Below the pieces are notes generated by a model. It searched no databases. It was given only the letters and a program-made list of their open reading frames with translations, and was not told where the DNA came from. Below are positions 8,692-18,800 of a stretch of DNA of 64,000 bases, in pieces (the first letter of the stretch is position 1; each line of letters starts with the position of its first letter). This stretch comes from Aurantiochytrium sp. KH105 (Eukaryota > Sar > Bigyra > Thraustochytrida > Thraustochytriidae), in NCBI GenBank assembly GCA_003116975.1, contig BGKB01000053.1, positions 124,001 to 188,000 on the forward strand, in the 5' to 3' direction. The position numbers were made by a program, and so were the translations under genes.

Positions 8692-11600
8692 TCAACAAAC
8701 GCCCAAAGCCTCTGCGAGCGGCGCAGCATCCGTTGCCCCCAAAACTTGACGCAAACGAGCCTCGAGATCTACAATTTCCATTGCAAGTGGCGAAGGTCGG
8801 TTGCCCATGGCTGTGACGGTGCGCGGAGAGACGCTCATAAAGAAGCTATACAAAGCAAAAAAGGGTCCCGGAGCACCCTCTCGAGCAGCGGCGTTTCGAA
8901 GTGCACAATCGAAAAGGTCCGATGCCGTGACGAGAGTTACACCATCCGGAAGCGCCGAGGATCCATGCTGCGTCTCCCCAAGCAAGTACTGTGGGTGATG
9001 GTGAATCACCTGAAGCGCCGCGACCAGCTGGTCGCGATCAAGGAGGGCGCGAATGATCAAATCGTGATGGCCCAACCGATGCATCATGTCTAGCGCGAGC
9101 TCCCAAAAAGCAGGGTATGTTGCACTTGCCTCCAAAAGAGCCCGAGAGAGCCGTCTCGAATCGGTGGGGACGTGATGTTGCAAAAGCTGACGAAGAACAT
9201 GCTCGCGCCGCCCCACCACTAGCAGCCAAGAGAGAAGCTCATGAATGTACTTTTCCGTGGGGATCTCGTATGCCTGCAAGCTCTGAATATATGCGAGAAG
9301 ATACGTTGAGATGCGCGCACATGCCGCAGCCCCTTCCGTTGTATCCGCTGTATCAGGCATGAGCGGCATAAACACCCACGTGAACACATCGATTTGCAGC
9401 ACGACTGCAGAGCGGTTGTAGCAGCGAATGTCCTTGAGAGCGATACGCCCGGCCGCACGAAAGTCTGACATGAGCTGCATCAAGACGCGTTGCGATTTGT
9501 CCCCTGCAAAGCTCGACGCGCTCGTCATAAACGTGGACTTGCGTTTCAGGAGTTCTCGTTTGGACACCACGATTTGTGCTTTTGCGTCACCATCGCAAGC
9601 GGCCCCGTCTCCTGGTTCACCCCGCTCCGTCGCGTCCCTTGTACGTCCCGTCTCCACGTGCAGCGAAGCACCCGTGGCAGAGGTCACAGCAGCACCAGCA
9701 CTTGCACTAGCATTAGCATCAGCATTTGCAACAGCAGCAATGGCCCCTGAGGCGCCTCCTCTCAGCTTGCTCTGCGGATGAGGGGACTGCAAAATTGTGC
9801 GGCCTTCCTCAAGCTCGTCGCGCGCACTCTTGGTCTGAATAGAGGTTGCCTCCGGAGATGACACGATCGCGCCGCTGCCCCCAGCAAAACGCGACATACT
9901 CTCCAGGATGGCGCTTCGGCGCTTCGAACCGATGCTCGAAGTGAAGCGCGTCCTCACAGACGTGGAGCCAGCAGTCAAAAGGCTCGAGGCGCGAGGAAGG
10001 CTGAACGAACGATCGTTTCCTTCGCCTCCTCCGTTCCCATCACCCTGGTCAGCGCCGGTCTTGGCGACATCTCCACCCCCAACGCCAGCAGAGGAATCTG
10101 AAAGGGCCGTCCCTACAAGGATAGTCGGGTCTGCTCCCGGTCCCGCTTGAACTTGTTGCGGTTGCGACTCATTTCGCCCCGTAATGGCCGGCGAGCTTTG
10201 CGCACTGGGACGAGCGCTGGGCGCCGATGGGAAGCTTCCACGGAACTTGAAGCTGGACGTTGACCCGCCACTGCCATGATGCGCCGGTGGTGGCGCTTGC
10301 GCGGCCATGGATGCTCTTTCGCGAAGCGCACGGAGATAGACTACATTCATTTGGTTGAACATCATGAGCAGGACATCCGGCGACGAATATTTCGACGCCA
10401 TCAATGCGCGGAGGCAGTGCAAAAGTATGGCTTTGCAATAAGCGCTTGCGTCGCGCTTGGTCGCGCCAAACGCAAACTCGGAAACGGAGCTTACCGGGGG
10501 CCTGCACGCACGTCTTAGCAAGAAACGAACGAGCCTGCGTGGGTCGCGCAGCACAAACGATGGCTCCTCCATCTCGGCGTCTGTAGCCAACGCCTGTTCG
10601 CGTGCTACGCAGAGAGCTTCTCCAGGTACAGAATCGAGGTTGATCTCCAGCCTCCAAAGGTGGCCCATTTTGGAATCTAGAATCCAATGCGGCGCGAGAA
10701 ATACCCAGCTCGTGCTGTACAAGAGGTCCTCATCGCGAATTGCCCTTGCAGCGACCTCGTCCGCATTATCGCCGAGTTCGGTATCGTGGCCGTGGGAAGA
10801 CGAGGGTGCGCTGGAGAGCGAAATGCGCACGGGTCGATCCGCCTCATCGATCCGATCGACAACGTCGTCGAATGGAACCTCGGACAGCGATTCACCGTCA
10901 ATCTCCGTGAGCACCAGTCCAACAAGAGAATCTGTTGCGCTTGTATCTGAAAGTGCCATCTGCGTGAGCTTGGCTGCGCACAAGGCCCCGGGTTCCAGAG
11001 CTTGTGCGTCGCTGACCGCGCCCTCGACAGGCTCAAGTCCAATGGAGTCACCTTCATGAAGGACAAGTTCCTCGACGCTGACTGTGTTATCACCTCCACT
11101 TCCACCGGGCGAGCCGTCTGTGCCTGCATCGGATGACTTGGCCGTGCCAGAGGAAGGCGTAGTGGAGATTCGTCCGTCGGGTCGGCTCCAAGCACGATGA
11201 ATTGCTTTCGGGGCGACGCACGGCAGGCTAGTTTCTGCAAGGATATCGTAAATCGACGTGAATCTTGCTTCCATGTTGTGCACGCAAATGAGATTGTCGA
11301 CGATGCTCAGGTATACACTTCCCGAAGAGCTCAACTCGAGCTCGCGGACGCGAGAGGACGACTCGCGGCCGAGACGGAAAACATTGAGACGGCGCGACGC
11401 GTTCAGCGTTTCAATGGCATAAATGGACCCGTAGAGCTTTGTCAGCAAAAGATTTCGTGCAGCGGGAAGCTTTGGTAAGAAGAACTTGGCGAGCTTGATG
11501 GGCAAATGACCGCTTTGAAATTGGTATGGGCGCATCTCCGTACCATTTCCTGTGGCCAGAACGAGAAGTTGCTGTTCTGGAAGGTGCCAAAAGCAGTGGA

Positions 11601-12129
11601 TGGTGTGTTTGATGGTGCCAAGAAGCTTACACGAGTCTTCGCCACGCTCCGTGTTTGGAAGGCGATGCACCTCAAGGCCCGAGCGCGCCACAATGCATAG
11701 GCACGGCAAATCTTCAGCTTCTGCATCGAGACGCGTTGACTTGGAGACCTGGGCTTCGCGCTGGAGCCAGAGAACTCCGCCTCGAAGGACGAGATTCCCG
11801 CGTTTGGGCCGGCACGTGAGACGCGTCTCTGTGGCCAAGACGAGATCTACAACTTCGATGGTGGTGTCGTTCCGCTGGATCGCCAGGAAGCGCTTACAGG
11901 GAGAGAATTTGACGTCCAGGACGGGCCCGGCGTGCACAAAGTTGAGAGGCGGGGAGACCTTGGCGCCAAATTGGAGAGCCAACGTGTAGTATACATTTTT
12001 TTTCATGAGCACCAGCTGCTCGTTCGCGCTATCGTACCAGACCTTGTGGCCTGAGAAGTCCACGTCGATGGCTGTCTTGGATATTTCGAGCCATCCTCGC
12101 GTGGCCGCTCTTCCCGCGGTCGCCGCCAT
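8692..12129 (-). CDS. RMC1: RMC1 (C18orf8/Mic1) family, regulator of the MON1-CCZ1 complex, 1145 aa
   Basis: RMC1 is the third subunit of the metazoan MON1-CCZ1 complex, the exchange factor for RAB7 on late endosomes. The N-terminus shows a beta-propeller start (VDFSGHKVWYDSANEQLVLM, then VLDVKFSPCKRFLAIQRNDT). The C-terminal 300 residues match the Mic1 helical domain: MQLMSDFRAAGRIALKDIRC, YIHELLSWLLVVGRREHVLRQL, a segment around WELALDMMHRLGHHDLI and LVAALQVIHH. Human RMC1 is about 657 residues. This one carries two long insertions: a PDZ-like segment at about residues 350-440 (ending LTEIDGESLSEVPFDDVVDR then RPVRISL) and a Ser/Gly/Ala-rich disordered stretch at about 600-850. The ATG at 12129 is the first in frame. 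The gene is divergent from the giant gene and convergent with SPT5, 284 bases away. Confidence 0.85.
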   Translation of the reverse strand: MAATAGRAATRGWLEISKTAIDVDFSGHKVWYDSANEQLVLMKKNVYYTLALQFGAKVSPPLNFVHAGPVLDVKFSPCKRFLAIQRNDTTIEVVDLVLATETRLTCRPKRGNLVLRGGVLWLQREAQVSKSTRLDAEAEDLPCLCIVARSGLEVHRLPNTERGEDSCKLLGTIKHTIHCFWHLPEQQLLVLATGNGTEMRPYQFQSGHLPIKLAKFFLPKLPAARNLLLTKLYGSIYAIETLNASRRLNVFRLGRESSSRVRELELSSSGSVYLSIVDNLICVHNMEARFTSIYDILAETSLPCVAPKAIHRAWSRPDGRISTTPSSGTAKSSDAGTDGSPGGSGGDNTVSVEELVLHEGDSIGLEPVEGAVSDAQALEPGALCAAKLTQMALSDTSATDSLVGLVLTEIDGESLSEVPFDDVVDRIDEADRPVRISLSSAPSSSHGHDTELGDNADEVAARAIRDEDLLYSTSWVFLAPHWILDSKMGHLWRLEINLDSVPGEALCVAREQALATDAEMEEPSFVLRDPRRLVRFLLRRACRPPVSSVSEFAFGATKRDASAYCKAILLHCLRALMASKYSSPDVLLMMFNQMNVVYLRALRERASMAAQAPPPAHHGSGGSTSSFKFRGSFPSAPSARPSAQSSPAITGRNESQPQQVQAGPGADPTILVGTALSDSSAGVGGGDVAKTGADQGDGNGGGEGNDRSFSLPRASSLLTAGSTSVRTRFTSSIGSKRRSAILESMSRFAGGSGAIVSSPEATSIQTKSARDELEEGRTILQSPHPQSKLRGGASGAIAAVANADANASASAGAAVTSATGASLHVETGRTRDATERGEPGDGAACDGDAKAQIVVSKRELLKRKSTFMTSASSFAGDKSQRVLMQLMSDFRAAGRIALKDIRCYNRSAVVLQIDVFTWVFMPLMPDTADTTEGAAACARISTYLLAYIQSLQAYEIPTEKYIHELLSWLLVVGRREHVLRQLLQHHVPTDSRRLSRALLEASATYPAFWELALDMMHRLGHHDLIIRALLDRDQLVAALQVIHHHPQYLLGETQHGSSALPDGVTLVTASDLFDCALRNAAAREGAPGPFFALYSFFMSVSPRTVTAMGNRPSPLAMEIVDLEARLRQVLGATDAAPLAEALGVC

Positions 12130-12880
12130 CGTCTTTTTCGTCGTCTTCGACTCGGCCGTTGCCCGCCCGCCGTGATCTTGTTCTCCTCTGCTCTGCTCCG
12201 TGCTTCCCTAAGTTGCAGTCTTCGACAGAAAGAACTCGTGGCCTCTACGTTTCCGAGTAGGGCCAAAACCGTCGCGGCGCGAAAAAGCGCAGCTGCGGCG
12301 CCGGGTTCTGGCTAGGCCTGCCTATCACGAGTGCCCGCGGACGGACGCTGGGACCGCCGCTGCCGCCTCGCGCCGGAACCCCGCCCGCCTGACCCCGACG
12401 AGGCTTGCCCGCCGCGCGGGCATCCAGCGATGAAGGAATGCTCGAGTGAGCGCGGGAGACTCCACCCGCATCCTCGCTCGGCCCGCGCTCGAGGCCCGTC
12501 GAGACAGCAGGTTCTGAAGTGCTAAAACTAGTTCTCGATACCGTGAAACTAGTTTGGATCTAGTCAGGTCTCCACACAGTGAAACGAGTATGGATCTAGT
12601 TCGTTAGGTTCCCACACCGTAAAACTAGTTTGGATCTAGTTAGCGGACTGCGCGGTGTGCACGGAGCCTTCCGTTGAGCCGCGTTGTCGCAGCAAAGGAA
12701 GCGAACAAACGAAACAAACCATCAGTCAGGCCCCGAGACCGAGACCGCGAGAGGAGAGTCCCTTCGCGCGGGCTCGCGTTGGCGGGAGGCCGGCGGGCGA
12801 GCGCGCGTGGTCGAGGCTGCGCAGGGCCAGGCCAGGCCTGCGAGGGAAGAGACGGTCGTTGGAAGGCGAAGTTGGACCCG
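12130..12880. promoter_or_regulatory. Head-to-head intergenic region between RMC1 and the giant gene
   Basis: The left part is GC-rich. An imperfect repeat cluster lies at 12524-12645 and a purine-rich leader reaches the giant gene ATG. The giant reading frame is open upstream to 12674 but has no ATG before 12881, so the extra frame is taken as 5' untranslated sequence. Confidence 0.55.
12524..12645. repeat. Imperfect direct repeats built on AAACTAGTTTGGATCTAG
   Basis: Three near-identical 19-20 base blocks start at 12545, 12581 and 12621, spaced 36 and 40 bases. A partial copy lies at 12524. Linkers share CCACAC(C/A)GT. The blocks combine ACTAGT (or a one-base variant) with GGATCTAG. They sit about 235-360 bases before the giant gene ATG, so they are candidate transcription factor sites; this role is inferred from position only. 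Confidence 0.8.
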
Positions 12881-15800
12881 ATGGAGAGGATGACGATGCC
12901 CTCGAACGGTAGCTCGTGCGAGTGCGGCGAGGACACGCGAGGGGCAGGGGCGACCAAACGCGACCACGCCCTGGCGACGCACAAGATGAACGTCGCGAAG
13001 CGAGAGGACAGGGAAAGGAGCATCTTTACCAATGCGCTCGAAAAGCAAGCGGCCCCGAGGCTGCGTCCCCAGGGCGTGGGACGGGGAAAACTGGGACACT
13101 TTGGAGGGTGGCGGGCCGGGACCCTGCTGCTGATGCTGGCGTTTGCGCTTGGATGCGAGGGCGCAGGGAGCCTCGATAACGGCCTGCTGTGGAGCGTGGA
13201 GCCCACGAGCAGCGCGTTTCTGGGCCAAGATGCCGCACCTGAGTGGCAGGCCGTTGAGAACACCACGGTGAGCTTTTTGTTGGACAAAGAATATACCGTG
13301 CGCGTCACGTACACGGCCAGTGTCATTGCAGACAAGGCCTACGAGCCAGGTGCAGACGCGCTCGGGTGGTCCGAGGACGATGACGTGCTCGGCATGCGCA
13401 TCGTCATTGATGGCGTTCCCTTTAGACAATCCGGATCACATGCAAATCCGCTCTCCTCGTTCGAGCAGAATCGCGCGAGCCTCATGGGCCACGCCGTGGC
13501 AGATTTGGGCCCAGGCGAACACACAGCGACGCTCGAGTGGCGCCGCTGGGGGTCGCGAGTACGCACGTGGAGCATTCGACCCACGCTCCTTCGCGGCCAA
13601 GGCGGATCGCGTTCCGTCACCGTCAAGGCTCGTCACAAATACTTTTATACGGCACAGCCTCTCACTGGGGCGCGCATTAGCAGCGCCTCCGACGATTGGG
13701 TCGACGTTCCCGACTGTACCATAAGCTTTACGCTTCCACGGGAATGGACGATGCACCTCTTGTACGCGATTCAGGTGAGGCCGCAATCTGCGCCAAATGC
13801 CGATGTGCTCCAGGAAGCCGATTTGCTCGGAACACGTCTGCTCATTGATGGTGTTGCATACCGAGAATCTGGCGCCATGTTCCGCACAATCTCAAGGACA
13901 TATCGATCCGCCGTTCTTAACGGGGATATTCTCGTTCCCCTTCCCGCGGGGCAACATGTGGTCAAGCTGCAGTGGCGCAAATGGGGTAACACCGTGCCTC
14001 TATGGCTTTCGCAGCCTTCCATGTTTGGTGGCTTTGTTTCGGGCCGTAGTCTCATTATTGAAGGCGAACACACGGCCGCAGTTCTCACGCGGTCACTCGA
14101 CAAGGCAACCCTCAGCAAGACGAAGATCGCCCTTCGCGACGCCTCCGCGGATGTGGACGGATGGTTCGACATTCCAGGAGCAAGCAACACCCTTGAGCTT
14201 GTTGGCGAAACGAGCACGGTCCATGTCAGCTTCTCGCTCACGACCTCACAACTTGGGAGACCCGATATGGACTATTGGACCTGGGAGCGATGGAGCGCGC
14301 TCTCTCTTCGTCTTGTCGTCAACGGCATGGTTGTACACGGCAAAGGCGCTTCTCAAGACGCCTTGGTGCGGATCACAGATACTATGCGCGGAAGCGCTTT
14401 GCTCAACATGCCTGCCGGCACACACGTCATCAAGCTTCAGTGGCGACAAGAGGGTGGTGACGCGGCAATATCTTGGCAAACGGCGCAAGAACTTCTCGAT
14501 GGCTTCGGAGGGGGCGCTGCGTTGGTTTCCGTATACCATGCCTTCAATCAGGCCCCAGAGGTCCACTATGAGCCACCAGACCAGGAAACGCAAGTGCAGC
14601 TCATTCAGCAGGGCGAAAATATTACTCTTGAATTGCTCGAAGATGGTTCGCGGCGTATTGCTGGCTTTCGTGTGTCTGACAAGGACGCGGCTTTGAGCCC
14701 AGACTCTGTCTTCGCAGTCACTATTGAGGCCAACAATGGTGTCATTACGCTTGACAATGCGCAAATCAAAGACGTATCGTTTGCGACTGGAACTGGTGAT
14801 CGCGATCAGGTCGTCGTCTTCACGGGCGGACTGGACGAGGTGAACCTTGCCTTAGCAAGCTTCGTGTACCAAGGTCATCTCGACTGGCATGGCGAGGACA
14901 CAATCACGGTGTCAGTTAGTGATCAGGGAAACGCCGGACTCGGCCTTGGCGGCGCGCAGACGGCATCGCGTTCGATTCGTCTTTCTGTCGAAGCCGTCAA
15001 TGACGCGCCTTCCTTGTCCATCCCGAGCGACCAGACCACCGATGAGGATGAGACCATCGCAATCTATGGCATTACCGTTCATGATGTGGACATGGACTAC
15101 TACTGGGCGTTTGAGAATTCTGGCGGTGCCGAACCCATTTTTCAGGTTTCTCTTTCGGTTGCTGGGGGTACCATCTCCTTGGCGACAACGCAAGGACTGA
15201 ATTTTGTTTTGGGAAGCGGCGTCGGTGATAGGTCCATGACAGTCACTGGCACCTTGCAGGCCCTGAACGCGGCACTGCACGAAATTAGATATCGTGGAGA
15301 TCCAGACTCGAATTCTCAAGTATTGCAGGAAAGTCTCGTGATTCTCGTGAGCGATCTCGGCGTGGGTTCCCCAGAAAACGCAATCAGCGAGCTCACGGAT
15401 GAGGTTATCATTCCCATTGATGTGCTTTCCGTCAACGACCCGCCCACCGTGGTCATTCCTGCTGCTACAGCATTGCGTCTCGACGGATACGCGATTTCAG
15501 ACATGGATGTTTCAAGTCACACCGCTGACGGTATTCGCGAGTACACGGTCAACATTTTCGTCACGAGCGGCATTGCTACTGTGACACTTGGCAGTGCCGC
15601 GGGTCTCGCTTTCGCCAAGGGTTCTGGAGCAAACGATATCGAGATGGAGTTTTCCGGCACTTTGCAAGACATCAACGCCGGCCTTGGAAGCCTCGTCTAC
15701 GCAAGGCCATCGGGCGTCAATGGAGGCGACGATGTACGACTTACGATCGACTCGGGCGCTCAGGGAGAGCGCCCTTCTATTCGTTTCATTGACGTTATGA

Positions 15801-18800
15801 TGGACCTTGACGCGGGCGCAACGCCTTCTCTCGAGCAGGTGTCCCCGGAGCGTGCTTGCGTCGATCCCGTGCAGAACAACTCGGTGACCCTTTCTGCGCC
15901 TGTCCTTCTCGACCAACTTTTGCTGGCTGCGAGCGATAACGCCACGGGGTGGTGGTGCCAATTTGGAGGCCCTGAAGCGCGCACCCCGGTTGTACTGTCG
16001 CGTGAAACTCAGCAACTACTCTGCGAGGCCATGTCAAGTAACGCCTCTTCTTCGGAAGGTGGCGCGACGTTTGTGCGTCTGACGAATGGGGTCGATCGGT
16101 GGTCTAACGCTGTTCCCTTTGTGTTCTTCGCTGCGCCGCAAATTGCTACCGTCTTTCCTTCAACAATTGGACTTGCCGGCGCGGACGCAGTTCATGTTCA
16201 CGGTGCAAACTTTGGGTTCGAGGATGGAAGCCTCGAGTGCGCCTTTTCGATTGACAGCTCAACTGCATATGCTCCGGCCAACGTCATCTCAAGCTCTCAC
16301 GCTTGGTGTGTCGTTCCGCCCGGGGCGATTTCCGGGCCAGGCGAGGTCGATCTATCTCTCGTCGTCAATCGGCAGCAAGTGTTCTTCTGGGAAGACGGGG
16401 TGCTCGATGTCGTCGAGGCGGCCGTCATTCACGACTCCGAGACGCAGCTTTGGGGTACGCGTCGGGGGGGATACGAGGTTTCGTTTCGAGGTGCAAACCT
16501 TGAGACTTTTGCAGATGGCCTTGAGTGTGTCTTTGGTGCAGAGGCTGAGCGCAGCACAGTCTATGTGGCTTCTCCAATCCAAGCATCGTGCTTGGTGCCT
16601 TCTATGCTGGAAGCCAAAACGATGCCCTTGCGAATTCTTCTTCACAACAGGACATTGGCGAGCCTCAATTTCACGTCTTTTGAGCCTCTCGCGATTTCTG
16701 GTCTCGTCCCACGCCAGGGTCCGCTCGGCCAAGAGACCAACGTCCGCGTATCTGTCAGCAAAGGATCATTCTTGGCGTTCTCACAGTCTGAGCTCGCAGC
16801 GATCGGCGATACAGGGGAGTGCACCTTTCACTTCGACCGGGAATCGATCACAGTGGAGGGCCTCGTTGTCAAAGAGAGCAGCAGCACGATTTATCTCGAT
16901 TGCACTGCGCCTAGCCGGTCCGAAGAAGGCTTGGCAAGTGTCAGTGCAAAGCTCAACGGGGCGGAAATTATCGAAGGCACTGAGGCAAGTCGGTACTTTT
17001 TTCGCGCAGACCCCATCCTCCTGTATGCTTTGCCACGAGTCGTCATAGCCTCTCAAAGCAATGCAAGTACGCAGTCTCTCATGATCTACGGAAGTGGTTT
17101 GCATCGTTCGATCGGATTCGAGGACGACTCTTATCGAACAGGCTGCCTGTTTGCGCATGGCAGCCGCGAGACGCGTACACAGGCCACGTGGATCTCGGAA
17201 GCTGCCGTTCGCTGCATCATGCCCGCGTCTTGGGTCTTCAGCAGCGCTCTTGTGCAGACTGAGACTGTGTCCGTTGGCCTCGTTGGAAAATTTGTAAATG
17301 TGGACCCAATTTCTATCGAATTGTATCGGCAGCCCAGCGTAGATTCCGTGAGTCCGACAACGGTTCTTCCAGGCACTTCGATTGTCAATCTTACCGGTGT
17401 GGGCTTGGGCGATATTCCGGGTCTTTTCTGCGCGTTTGGGACTGCCGGAAGTCTTGTCTACGAATCGTGTTCGCCGCTGACAAGCGACGTTGTTTCCTGT
17501 CCCGTCCCCATTGCAGCCGACCCCAGCGATCTCAGTCTTTCCATTTCTGTCGATCTCGTCAAGTGGATTGCCACACCATTTGTGTTGGACGCTGGATCAA
17601 CCACACCAATTTTTCTGGACATATCTCCAGGGCATGGCGCCATCGGCGACAATGAGACAAGCGAGATCCGAATTCAAGCTGCTGCGGGAGCGGCGCAGAA
17701 TTGGTCGTCTGCACAGTGTCGCTATGGCCAGGATGATGCGTTGCCGGCGCTTGGATTCGACGCATCGACGAGCGAACTTCGTTGCCCTTTTCCAGCTGCT
17801 ATGAAGAGCCCTGGGCTTTACCCCGTCTATATCCTAGGTTTAGTTGATTCAAGTCCTTCCATCGACACGGGTCTTGTGTTTGCGCTGCACAGGCCGCTGC
17901 GCGTACTCAAGGTGTTTCCGCGTGTCATTCCTGTAGGAGGCGGCCGCCCCGTACAACTCGTCGTTGCCAACGCTGTCGCTTCCTTATTCTTCTCGTGCGT
18001 CTTTCGCGAACCCATTTCTGGCATAGTGCACGTGGTAAATGCGCAGCTTGTGGAGTCAAACCTTGCCGAGTGTCTGTCGCCAGCGATTTTGGCAAGCACA
18101 TCCGGCGTAGAGGTCTTTGTCTCGCATCGGAACGAGCTCGCTTCCCTACCTGTAGGCCAATGCATTGACGAGAACGCGTGCACGATTGACTTTGTCACGG
18201 AGCCAACGATTGAGACGCTTCTCCCAGCATATATTGTAGCTGGAGCTGGCACAGAGGCGGTCATTGACGCGCGTCTTCAGCATCCAGTCCTGGACGTTGA
18301 GAGTCCTTCGACAGTCCTGTGCAGACTTTCGATTGGCAACGTGACTGCAACTACGCAAGCAGAAATCAGCGGTGTCGATGCATTGAGATGCCATATACCA
18401 GTTTCTCTACGGTCCGCGTTAAGTCTTTGGCCTGGCCACGCAATCAGCCTTAGCCTTTCGGTGGATGATGGGGAAACCTATGGAGGGCCCGTAGCCGGTC
18501 CCGTCCTGTTGCAACCTCTTCAGGTGGAAGAATTGGTGCCAGACCGCTGGTTTTCCCCTGTGGGAGAGCTCTCGTCAATTCTTGTCTCTGGTGCAAACGC
18601 GAGCAGTCTCCCACCTGCTGTCGTGAGCTTCCTCCGCTGTGTTTTCATGGACATATCGGGCGCTGATGTAGAAGAGACCGCCGCTTGGCCTTCTCTTGCG
18701 TCAACCGGGGTCGTGTGTGAAGTGCCATATGAGCTCGCATCAGGCTCTTCCGGTCAGATTGATCTACGCTATGTCCTGGAGAGTGGCGAGTCGCGCTCTG

